From the NCBI GenBank assembly GCA_937941095.1, contig CALDYJ010000089.1, positions 1-35,348 of the forward strand: a stretch of 35,348 nt of DNA, written 5' to 3'. The notes under the pieces were generated by a model that was given only the letters and a program-made list of their open reading frames with translations, made no database searches and had not been told where the DNA came from. Position 1 is the first letter of the stretch. The number at the start of each line of letters is the position of its first letter. The translations under genes were made by a program, and so were the position numbers. Below, piece by piece: positions 20,677 to 28,614 of this stretch. The DNA comes from an uncultured Saprospiraceae bacterium. Its GTDB lineage: Bacteria > Bacteroidota > Bacteroidia > Chitinophagales > Saprospiraceae.

Positions 20677-22167
20677 ATGATTGCTGTAGACTATCGAAAA
20701 ATCTTGATCTTCTTCGTACTTATGTTTAGTATCTTAAGTACCCAAGCTCAAGTTTGTGGAACACTTTCAGATCTAAACGGAACCCGATTAAAAAGAAATT
20801 TAAAAGAAAGCTTATCTCAATTCAATCATAAAGATGGATTGATTGACTATGTCCCCATTCAATTCATTATAGTAAATAGAAATGATGGAACTGGAGGGAT
20901 TCCAGAAGAAAGGATATTTGAAAGTCTTTGTCTTACTAATAGATTGTTTGCATCCCTAGAAATTCAATTTTACATAAATGATGTTTTTATTGAATTAAAT
21001 AGTACCAGCATCTTTAGCCAATCTACAAATAATAGTGGCTTTGTACAAGCACTATACGATCAAAATAAGGTAACAAATGCAATCAATGTTTTTGTCGGCG
21101 GCGAATTGGCAAGTGGAAATTCTGCTTATTACTCAGGAGGCTCAGATGTTATTTACATGGATAAAATGTACATCAATAATAAAGATGTGATTCTTGCTCA
21201 TGAACTAGGGCATTTCTTTAGTTTACGTCACACCTTTTGGGGCTGGGAACAAACTGATTACGATATTAATAATGCCACACCAACTGCAGTCTTTATAGGT
21301 AACACTTCACATGAAGTAGAATACGTAGATAGGAACCTCAATTGTGCCGAGGCAGCGGATCTAATTTGCGATACTCCTGCAGATTACATTAGAGATTGGG
21401 GTGGAGGCTGTAATTACTTAGGTGGGGCAGTGGATCCAATTGGTGTCTTATTAGATCCTGACGAAAGAAATTTAATGGCCTATTATTCTTTTGCATCTTG
21501 TGACCAATATTATTTCAGTGAAACTCAAAAATCTGTTATCCTTTCTGATTTAAACAGCAGGGTAGCACTGAGAGATTTAGAACCTAATGTGCTGAATCCA
21601 GTTCTTGAAACTGTCAAACTAACAAGTCCGCTTCAAGGCTCTTCTGTATTTTATGATGACGTAAATTTAACATGGAACCCTGTTGAAAATGCAGAGTTCT
21701 ATTACATTGAATTGTCAAGACTACCTTCGTTTGGAGTAATTCATGAAGTGTTGATAAGTGATGTTAATTATGTTAATATAAGTGGCTTATTAATGGATAG
21801 AACATATCACTGGAGAGTAGCTCCTTTTAATGCCATTGATTTTTGTTCTTTTGAACCTTCTGATCAGTGGTCTTTTATTACTTCTGAAACAACATCATAT
21901 AATGTACTGGCAAATCAAGGAAAAGTTTACGTTTACCCTAACCCTTGCAATGGTGACAAGCTTTCTGTTAAAAGCAATGCAAAAGATGAAATTATAAGTT
22001 GGCAGATTTTAGATGTTACTGGAAAAGTCTGCTTAAGTTCATCGTTTTCCCAAAGCGCATTACCGCTAAGCCAATCCATAAATGTATCTGGCCTTGAAAC
22101 AGGTTTATATATATTCAGCACTAGAACAAAAGAATTTTCAATTCAACAAAAATTTATCATACAATAA
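20677..22167 (+). CDS. Secreted M43-like (pappalysin/cytophagalysin type) zinc metalloprotease, T9SS type A
   Basis: This 496-residue protein begins with a signal peptide (hydrophobic to 'LSTQAQ', about residue 25). The zinc site is 'HELGHFFSLRH' at residues 175-185, giving three histidine ligands and the catalytic glutamate. The usual metzincin glycine at the eighth position is serine here. A 'CDTPADY' segment and a Met-turn-like 'NLMAYYSF' (Met267) with nearby cysteines match the M43 fold. Residues about 310-405 form a fibronectin type III-like domain, and about 415-496 a type A sorting domain ('VYPNPCNGDKLSV', 'LDVTGKVCLSS', 'GLYIFSTRTKEFS'). It likely degrades extracellular proteins or matures surface proteins; the substrate is unknown. 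It has its own start after the 20551 terminator and is followed 9 bp later by the beta-helix gene, so the two are probably co-transcribed. Confidence 0.9.
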   Translation: MIAVDYRKILIFFVLMFSILSTQAQVCGTLSDLNGTRLKRNLKESLSQFNHKDGLIDYVPIQFIIVNRNDGTGGIPEERIFESLCLTNRLFASLEIQFYINDVFIELNSTSIFSQSTNNSGFVQALYDQNKVTNAINVFVGGELASGNSAYYSGGSDVIYMDKMYINNKDVILAHELGHFFSLRHTFWGWEQTDYDINNATPTAVFIGNTSHEVEYVDRNLNCAEAADLICDTPADYIRDWGGGCNYLGGAVDPIGVLLDPDERNLMAYYSFASCDQYYFSETQKSVILSDLNSRVALRDLEPNVLNPVLETVKLTSPLQGSSVFYDDVNLTWNPVENAEFYYIELSRLPSFGVIHEVLISDVNYVNISGLLMDRTYHWRVAPFNAIDFCSFEPSDQWSFITSETTSYNVLANQGKVYVYPNPCNGDKLSVKSNAKDEIISWQILDVTGKVCLSSSFSQSALPLSQSINVSGLETGLYIFSTRTKEFSIQQKFIIQ

Positions 22168-22176
22168 ACAAAGATC

Positions 22177-24549
22177 ATGAAAAAATATTTACTAAACTTA
22201 CTCTTGTTATTTTCATTCTTGCATTTTAGTCATGCACAAGTGTTTGTGAATCCAAATGCAAGCGGTGCGAATGATGGGAGCTCATGGTTAGATGCTTACA
22301 CAAATTTACAAGATGCACTCGCTAATACAGAGGCGAATGAGATTTGGGTTACAGAAGGTACTTATTTTCCTAGCATGCAAGATTCAGCCATTTACTTTTT
22401 AATAGCGGCTCAACATTCTATTTATGGTGGTTTTGATGGCACGGAAACTGATTTGTCTGAAAGAGACCTTAGTACAAATGTGACAATTATAAATGGAGAT
22501 TTAAATAATGATGATGACATCCAATCGCCAACTTTATATAGAATGGATAATGCTCAACACCTATTTTACATTCCTGAAGATTTTGGAATTGTCACCATCG
22601 ATGGATTTAGTTTTAATGGCGGAAATTCTTTATTAGAAGATAATGAAGAATTTAATTTTTATTTGAGAGGGGGAGGAATCTATACTTTTTCTCCTATATC
22701 ATTGAGCAATTGTACTTTTAATAATTGTGTTGGAAGAGCAGGTTCTTCTATTTACGTTTCGCACAGTGGTACTGGCACTAAAATAACTAATTCAACCTTT
22801 ACAAATAATTACACCACTGCCCAAGCTCCAGTGATGCTTGCAAATTGTGTTGATCCTATTGTTGCAACCTGTGATTTCAATAATAATGTAGTTACGAGAG
22901 GTTGCTTGTATACCCTTTATTGCAATGGCGCTGAAATCAAAGATTGCAGTTTTAAAAACAATCTTGGGCATCCTGACAATTGGGGGGGCGTTGCTTTCTT
23001 TAATTGGAATTCTATTAACATAGCTATGCAAAATTGTATTTTTGAAGAAAACATTAGCACAAATAATGCAGCTGTCTGGTATTGTGATGGTAGGGAATTG
23101 AGCAATGATGAAACCCAAATGATTGTTTCTTCCTGTGCTTTTAATAATAATGAAAGTCCTGGATTTGGAGGGAATCTTTATTTTTGGCGAGCTAATTATG
23201 AAATGAGCGGTTGTTTATTTACAGGAAATACAGCTGCAAATGGAGGAGTGATTTATAATGGGAATACTAAATTTCTTGTAAAATTTAGTGAATTTGAAGA
23301 CAACTCAGCTGACTTTGGAGGTACCACTTTAAATTATAATGGAGCAACAGAAGGAGAATATTTGGATTGTTATTTTAAAAATAACCAAGGCAACTCTTCT
23401 GGCGGAGTAGCCATGGTTGGATTCCTAGCTTCAGTAGATTATACGAATTGTATTTTTGAATCTAATGAAGCTTTATGGGGAGGTTGCATGTATATTCAAA
23501 ATGACTCTTCTAAAGTTAACATCAACAATTGTGAATTTATTTCAAACTCTTCGAATAATTTTGGTGGTGCTCTAGCTGCTTTTGGTAGTCATGAAATAAA
23601 CATAAACAATTGTCTTTTTGAAGCTAATGTATCAGATTTTGGCGGAGCAGTTTCTGTTATAGATGACAGTTTAAATTTTGGAATACTTACAATGGACAGA
23701 AATAGGTTTAATTTTAATCTGGCCAATACTCAAGGAGGAGGATTAAACATAGTTGATTACACTACTTCAATCAAAACTTCGCTTTTTACAAACAATGAAG
23801 CAAGCAATTTAGGAAACGGTGGAGCTATTTCTAATAATGCAGCAAATGGTAGAAATGCAGATTTGTCCATTTATAATACAACAATTGCAGAGAATTTCGG
23901 AGTGTTTGCTGCAGGTATCTCTCAGTATCAAGACGAAGATGCTGAAGGGGTAGCTACTTTAAATCTAACAAACACTATTTTATTTAACCTAGCTGGAGGA
24001 GGAGACTACGCCATCGAGGAAGGGGAGCCCATTGTAAATTCTCTAGGAGGGAATCATTGCTTTGATGGAGACTTGTTCGCAGATTTTGATGGCATGAATG
24101 ACTTGCAAGGCGAAGACCCACTCTTTGTAGGAATCGGACAAAGCGATTTTAATTTATTGCCAGAAAGTCCAGCAATAGATAAAGGGGTAGAAGATGGAGC
24201 TCATACAATGGATTTAAATGGTGAACCCATTGTTGGAATTGTAGACAAAGGCTGCTTCGAAAATCAAAACCCAAGTTTTAATTTTGATCTAGTGGATGAA
24301 CGCGTATTGAAAATATTAAATAACCCTACAAGAAATTTTGCAACAGCAGAATTAAATCACCCTTATAAAGGAAAAATATCCATCAGTATAGAAGACATAA
24401 GAGGAAAGAAATACCAGAGCTTTATTGTTCAAAAAAATGATGCTTCTTTATTAGTTCCTTTGGATTTACAAAATTATCCTAGTGGTACTTATCTTGTTCA
24501 TATACAAATGAGTAATATGGTCATAAGCAAACAGTTGTTAAAGATTTGA
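22177..24549 (+). CDS. Secreted parallel beta-helix protein, T9SS type A
   Basis: This 790-residue protein has a signal peptide (MKKYLLNLLLLFSFLHFSHA, cut before Q). The segment 'VNPNASGANDGSSWLDAY' with 'LQDALA' and 'IWVTEGTYFP' is the typical opening of Bacteroidota right-handed beta-helix surface proteins. Residues about 150-600 contain many short rungs of the form N-C-x-F-x-x-N...G-G-(A/V/G), as in 'NCEFISNSSNNFGGALAA' and 'NCLFEANVSDFGGAVSV', which is the pattern of PbH1/pectate-lyase-like helices. The C-terminus (about 710-790; 'ILNNPTRNFATAEL', 'IEDIRGKKYQSFIV', 'YPSGTYLVHI') is a type A sorting domain. Such helices occur in polysaccharide lyases and in adhesins; I see no catalytic residues that decide between them. 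It is the second gene of the unit with the metalloprotease and ends 40 bp before a terminator. Confidence 0.88.
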   Translation: MKKYLLNLLLLFSFLHFSHAQVFVNPNASGANDGSSWLDAYTNLQDALANTEANEIWVTEGTYFPSMQDSAIYFLIAAQHSIYGGFDGTETDLSERDLSTNVTIINGDLNNDDDIQSPTLYRMDNAQHLFYIPEDFGIVTIDGFSFNGGNSLLEDNEEFNFYLRGGGIYTFSPISLSNCTFNNCVGRAGSSIYVSHSGTGTKITNSTFTNNYTTAQAPVMLANCVDPIVATCDFNNNVVTRGCLYTLYCNGAEIKDCSFKNNLGHPDNWGGVAFFNWNSINIAMQNCIFEENISTNNAAVWYCDGRELSNDETQMIVSSCAFNNNESPGFGGNLYFWRANYEMSGCLFTGNTAANGGVIYNGNTKFLVKFSEFEDNSADFGGTTLNYNGATEGEYLDCYFKNNQGNSSGGVAMVGFLASVDYTNCIFESNEALWGGCMYIQNDSSKVNINNCEFISNSSNNFGGALAAFGSHEININNCLFEANVSDFGGAVSVIDDSLNFGILTMDRNRFNFNLANTQGGGLNIVDYTTSIKTSLFTNNEASNLGNGGAISNNAANGRNADLSIYNTTIAENFGVFAAGISQYQDEDAEGVATLNLTNTILFNLAGGGDYAIEEGEPIVNSLGGNHCFDGDLFADFDGMNDLQGEDPLFVGIGQSDFNLLPESPAIDKGVEDGAHTMDLNGEPIVGIVDKGCFENQNPSFNFDLVDERVLKILNNPTRNFATAELNHPYKGKISISIEDIRGKKYQSFIVQKNDASLLVPLDLQNYPSGTYLVHIQMSNMVISKQLLKI

Positions 24550-24586
24550 GCGCTTATATATTTGAGTTTGTACAAATTTAAAAACT

Positions 24587-24627
24587 AAAAAAAAAGAGGC
24601 CATCTAATTCAGATGACCTCTTTTTTT
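24587..24627. terminator. Bidirectional terminator between convergent genes
   Basis: A-rich flank, then GAGGCCATCT (24596-24605), loop AATTC, then AGATGACCTC (24611-24620) and TTTTTTT. There is one C/A mismatch in the stem. It sits between the stop of the beta-helix gene (+) and the stop of the FAS1 gene (-) and can serve both. Confidence 0.88.
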
Positions 24628-24692
24628 ATTTGTTAAGCCTATTTAAAAAATGAGACTACAGCTTAAAAAAGCCATAGCCTCAATCCTTTAAA

Positions 24693-26120
24693 TTAATCAA
24701 TCAAAATCAAAGGCGAAACCTTTCTCGTATTATCAGTAGTCAGTTGAATAAAGTACATACCATTTTCAAATGATGATAAATCAAGCACTTCATTATACAT
24801 TCCTTTTGAAAGTCCCATCATGTTTTTTTGATTTACAACAGCGCCTTGACTGTTTATGATGCTAATAAATACATCACTAGATCTTTGTAATTCAAAACTA
24901 ACATTGGTTTGGTATTTTGCTGGATTAGGATAAACGCTTAAATCTTCTGTATTGATCATAGCTTGCGTAGCCATTCTATAAGAACGAACCATTTCGCCTC
25001 TTGCATCTCCGACAGGGAATAATGGATAAGCTCCTCCTTTTGATAAAGCTACCCAAGGAGTAAATGTTCCCTCTTCAAATGAACCAGAGGCATAAATTGT
25101 AGCTGTATTTCCTTTCCACCAGTCCATGTATAAATCATATTCAAGGATAACATTATCATTATCTCCAGAAGGAGTCACTTGTAATCTGTAAGTATTGTTT
25201 GAAGGAACAGATATAAAAGCTGATCCGAATGAACCATAAGCTACATCATCAAATAATGGTGAACCACCCACAACAATGTCCACTTCTGGAGCATCATAAG
25301 ATCCGTGAAAAAATTGTAAAGCTACTTCATTATCGTTAGTTGTTTCTAGTGCTCCTTCAAATACATCTACTCTAACAGGAAAGGCATCACTTTCATCGAA
25401 AGTACCTGATGCAACAATTTGATAGGTCTTACCGCTTTCAAATCTTGCTGTTGTACTCACTGAATTAGCCATACTCCAAAAATTTGTAGGATCTAATTCT
25501 AAGGTAATGTCAACACCTGCTGGCACATCAACATAAGGAGTCACCATCTTATTTGCTAAGAAAGGAACAAATACTTCTCCGTTTGCTAATATTTGAACAG
25601 TTTCGAATTCTGCATTGTGGATAACTTGCACTCTTGCTGTACCATTTGGCTCATCAACTTCCGGTAATAAAACCGCATCAATAACATGTACCACACCATT
25701 GTCCGCTTGAAGATCAGCGACAATAACTTGCGCATCATTGATGAATACACCATCCGCATTTACAGAAACAGTAACATCTTCTCCAAAAAGAGTAGTAGCA
25801 GTTTGTCCATCACTTAAGTCAGTGCTTAAAACATTAGCACCCAAAACATGATACAATAATATGTTAGCAAGATCCCCAGTAGGATCCATCAATAAAGTTT
25901 CTACGGTACCTTCTGGCAAAGCAGCAAAAGCATCGTCAGTAGGAGCGAAGACAGTAAAGGGACCATCACCGCTTAAATCATCAGCCAACTCAGCTGCAAT
26001 AACAGCAGCTTCTAATGTATTATGATCTGGGCTGTTTACAATAATATCGACTACTGTTCCTTGTGCAAAACAAAGCGTAGAGATGACTAGAAAAATTAGA
26101 TTAGTGAATAATTTTTTCAT
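24693..26120 (-). CDS. FAS1 (fasciclin) and DUF4397 domain protein, T9SS type A
   Basis: This 475-residue protein opens with a signal peptide (hydrophobic to 'LCFAQ'). Residues about 22-155 form one FAS1 domain with the conserved 'FTVFAPTDDAFAALP', 'LLYHVLG' and 'NGVVHVIDAVLLP' motifs. Residues about 160-385 read as two DUF4397-like beta-sandwiches ('ARVQVIHNAEFETVQIL' and 'VALQFFHGSYDAPEVDIVV'). Residues about 395-475 are a type A sorting domain ('VYPNPAKYQTNV', 'ENGMYFIQLT'). FAS1 domains generally mediate adhesion; an adhesive surface role is inferred. The gene lies 91 bp downstream of the barrel-protein gene on the same strand. It might be co-transcribed with the sigma unit, but I found neither a clear promoter nor a terminator in that gap. 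Confidence 0.9.
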   Translation of the reverse strand: MKKLFTNLIFLVISTLCFAQGTVVDIIVNSPDHNTLEAAVIAAELADDLSGDGPFTVFAPTDDAFAALPEGTVETLLMDPTGDLANILLYHVLGANVLSTDLSDGQTATTLFGEDVTVSVNADGVFINDAQVIVADLQADNGVVHVIDAVLLPEVDEPNGTARVQVIHNAEFETVQILANGEVFVPFLANKMVTPYVDVPAGVDITLELDPTNFWSMANSVSTTARFESGKTYQIVASGTFDESDAFPVRVDVFEGALETTNDNEVALQFFHGSYDAPEVDIVVGGSPLFDDVAYGSFGSAFISVPSNNTYRLQVTPSGDNDNVILEYDLYMDWWKGNTATIYASGSFEEGTFTPWVALSKGGAYPLFPVGDARGEMVRSYRMATQAMINTEDLSVYPNPAKYQTNVSFELQRSSDVFISIINSQGAVVNQKNMMGLSKGMYNEVLDLSSFENGMYFIQLTTDNTRKVSPLILID

Positions 26121-26211
26121 ATGAATAATTTTTTTGGTTTTAAAAAACTCGTCCTAATTGATGTTTGTGCAACATCATCCCGAATTGAAATAATTAATAA
26201 AATTTGTTTAC

Positions 26212-27696
26212 TTAAAATCTGCTGATCAAAAGACCAATTTGAATTTGACTTCTGTTAACTTTTGTTTTGTAATCGTTTAATTCAAAAATTGGATTGAGCC
26301 CATTTATGAAATTGTAAGCCAGGTTTAATTCAACATTATTGCTAAATTGATAATTTAGACCAAGCCCTCCTCTCACATCAAAATGCCATTTGTTTAGATC
26401 AGGATTCATATATGAAGCGGTACCCATATCCTGAAAAACGATGGCACGGTGATTTGTATTAATTTGATTTATGCTATTCCTTATCTCAAGAATTTGATTT
26501 ATACCTCCACCCAAACTAATGAATGAACCAAATTTAGACGCTTTAAAGAGATCTAATTTTACACCAAAACCAAGACTTATGTTTTTTATGTTATGATTAG
26601 ATTCAAAATCTACTAGAAGATCTATTTCTTCAGCCCCAACATCAGACCTTCTAAAAAGTAAAAAGTTTGCTTCTGAAAAACCAAAGGGTGTTGCTAAACT
26701 TAAATTATAATCGTTTGCAGCATCAGTTTCATTACTTACATTATACTTCAAATTAGAATTATGGCCAGAAGTGGTTTTAACTTCTTCAAAACTTGGATTC
26801 ATAAACAATGAAAGCTTGTTGTTAATCGCGTATTCTATATTCAAACCTGCGACCCAACCAAGACCATTTGTATGAGAAAAATCAAATGGTGATAAATCTC
26901 CAAGATAATTTGAACTAACTTTATGTTGCCACAACTGCATTCCTCCATACACACCAATGCTTACATTTTTATTGCTTGTATCTTTAACGGATAGTTTTTT
27001 AGCAGGGACTTCCAAAGAAGGAAGATTTAATGTATTAGAATTAATTGGAACTAGGTTTAAAGTTGGAATTGATTTTGGAGGGCTCTTAAGAATAGAAATT
27101 TGATCTAATTTTTCACCTTTATTTGTTAAAGTGATTTCGTTGCTACTTTTTGCATTTGCTTTAAATGAAAAAACATCTTGAATTTTTGGCAGAGAACCAA
27201 GGTTTGAAATTGAACTGTTTTTAACTTTGTTATTTGAGTCCAAGGCTCTTAAACTAACTCCATTATTTATCTGCTTTGTATCAAGATCATTAATGGATGC
27301 TTTATTTTTCAAAGGTGTAGACTTTGAAGTTTTAATGTTCTTTGGTTTTTCATCTAAATTTAAGGAATTATTTTTTGGGGACTTATTTAGATTTTGAGTT
27401 GTAGTCTTTTCTAATGATTTTGTTTTTACTGAAGTACCGGCCTCTTCAATATTATTTACAACTTGAACATCTCCAATAAAATGCTTATTGTTTTTATTCT
27501 TGCTAAGTACATAGAAAGCAGTGATGATAATGAATAATCCTGATAACCAAAACAACCATACATTTGATTTCTTTTTCTCTTCAAAAATCTCTGTAGAGAT
27601 TGAAGACCATACCACATCATCCGGGTTAGTCCAGTCATCGACTGGCAACTTTTCCGAATTGAATCGGTTATTCCATATGTCATCAAATTTATCCAT
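26212..27696 (-). CDS. Inner-membrane-anchored outer-membrane beta-barrel protein, possible anti-sigma partner
   Basis: This 494-residue protein has no cleavable signal. Residues 1-45 are hydrophilic and acidic, with 'DDWTNPDDVVWSSI', and should be cytoplasmic. Residues 46-65 ('VWLFWLSGLFIIITAFYVLS') are one membrane helix. About 66-245 is a long Lys/Asn/Ser-rich linker, and about 245-494 alternates hydrophobic residues like an OmpA/OMP_b-brl type barrel, ending in phenylalanine ('LLISRF') as outer-membrane barrels often do. Its ATG lies inside the end of the ECF sigma gene (8-bp overlap), which implies translational coupling. By analogy with FecR-type anti-sigma factors, the cytoplasmic tail could hold the sigma factor while the barrel senses the outer membrane; this is inference. 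No zinc anti-sigma HxxxCxxC motif is present. Confidence 0.8.
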   Translation of the reverse strand: MDKFDDIWNNRFNSEKLPVDDWTNPDDVVWSSISTEIFEEKKKSNVWLFWLSGLFIIITAFYVLSKNKNNKHFIGDVQVVNNIEEAGTSVKTKSLEKTTTQNLNKSPKNNSLNLDEKPKNIKTSKSTPLKNKASINDLDTKQINNGVSLRALDSNNKVKNSSISNLGSLPKIQDVFSFKANAKSSNEITLTNKGEKLDQISILKSPPKSIPTLNLVPINSNTLNLPSLEVPAKKLSVKDTSNKNVSIGVYGGMQLWQHKVSSNYLGDLSPFDFSHTNGLGWVAGLNIEYAINNKLSLFMNPSFEEVKTTSGHNSNLKYNVSNETDAANDYNLSLATPFGFSEANFLLFRRSDVGAEEIDLLVDFESNHNIKNISLGFGVKLDLFKASKFGSFISLGGGINQILEIRNSINQINTNHRAIVFQDMGTASYMNPDLNKWHFDVRGGLGLNYQFSNNVELNLAYNFINGLNPIFELNDYKTKVNRSQIQIGLLISRF

Positions 27697-28249
27697 ACTC
27701 TTGGGAATTAACCTTATTATTAACTAATATTTTTTTTTGCAACATCTTTCTTGCTTTAGCCAATTGGGATTTAGATGTACTTATTGAAATTTCCATTTGC
27801 TCAGCAATTTCTTTGTGACTAAATCCATCAATCACGTACATGTTGAATATGGTTCGATAGCCATACGGCATAGTGTGTATCAAATCCAACATCTCTTTTA
27901 AACTTAAATCGGATAAAACGCTGTTGTCTTTTGATTCTAATTGTTCAGCTGCATTTATGTTAAGTGGAAATAAAGTTTTTTTCCTTGCAAAGGCTAAACA
28001 TTCATTTACAGTTATACGACTGGCCCATGATCCAAAGCTTCCTTTTTTTCTATCAAACTGATTTAATTTTCTGTAGATATTTACAAAAGAATCTTGAAGG
28101 AAATCTTGAGCTTGATCTCTATCAACAGCATACCTCAGACAGATCACAAACAAAGGTCTTTTAAACTTTTGATACAATACTTCAAAAGACTTAGCATCCC
28201 CTTTTAAGGAGGATTCTATTAAGTTGATATTTTCTATGTCTTTTTCCAA
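27689..28249 (-). CDS. ECF-type sigma-70 family RNA polymerase sigma factor
   Basis: This 186-residue protein has the two-domain ECF layout. Region 2 (about residues 20-90) includes 'LYQKFKRPLFVICLRY', 'DRDQAQDFLQDSFVNIY' and 'GSFGSWASRITVNECL'. Region 4 (about 125-178) includes the helix-turn-helix 'FSHKEIAEQMEISISTSKSQ' followed by 'LAKARKMLQKKI'. Region 3 is absent, as in ECF factors. The start codon is TTG (28249-28247): an in-frame TAG lies only six codons upstream, no ATG is available before region 2, and the resulting N-terminus matches the family length. A TTG start suggests low translation. The stop overlaps the barrel gene start by 8 bp (ATGGATAA). The gene diverges from the exporter genes across a 365-bp spacer. 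The regulon is unknown. Confidence 0.93.
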   Translation of the reverse strand: MEKDIENINLIESSLKGDAKSFEVLYQKFKRPLFVICLRYAVDRDQAQDFLQDSFVNIYRKLNQFDRKKGSFGSWASRITVNECLAFARKKTLFPLNINAAEQLESKDNSVLSDLSLKEMLDLIHTMPYGYRTIFNMYVIDGFSHKEIAEQMEISISTSKSQLAKARKMLQKKILVNNKVNSQEYG

Positions 28250-28614
28250 TTTTCTGTCTTCTGTCTATATTATGTTATCAATTACTAAAAGGACGCCTGA
28301 GCCATCAAATATTTATCAGGAAACCAGAAAAGATGCATTTTGTTCACCTATGTGCCATAAAATAAGTCAGCTTTTAAAGGGGATATGACTTGTTTGTAGA
28401 GCATTTATAAGAATTAAGTCAAAATGATTGATTTATTTGATGTCTATGATAAACCATAGGATCCTTTTATTCGTACTAAAATTCGAGTACTTTGAGTTTT
28501 GTAAGGAAGTAGATAGTATTAAATTTATAACCTTATTATTTTGATACGAAAGACCTTAAGGCCTAAACTCATCCCTAGAAATGTCCTTTTAAGATATTAT
28601 AAGCTTAAATCAGC
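28250..28614. other. Divergent intergenic region between sigma unit and C39 exporter unit
   Basis: This 365-bp spacer must hold promoters for both directions, but I see no exact Bacteroidota TAnnTTTG element. It contains an imperfect palindrome centred on AGTACT (about 28480-28500) and a 14-bp near-palindrome AGACCTTAAGGCCT (28551-28564), about 50 bp before the exporter start. A 38-codon ATG frame (28272-28388, with two cysteines and no Gly-Gly) exists but is not convincing as a gene. No RNA gene is recognised. Confidence 0.5.

Noticed and set aside
26130..26211. Small hairpin GATGTT/AACATC between the barrel gene and the FAS1 gene
   Set aside because: The six-bp stem has no adjacent T run on the minus strand, so it cannot be called a terminator; it remains open whether FAS1 belongs to the sigma operon.
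28272..28388. 38-codon ATG frame in the divergent spacer, with two cysteines near its C-terminus
   Set aside because: It has no double-glycine leader, no recognisable motif and lies where promoters are expected; it is considered a chance frame rather than the exporter substrate.
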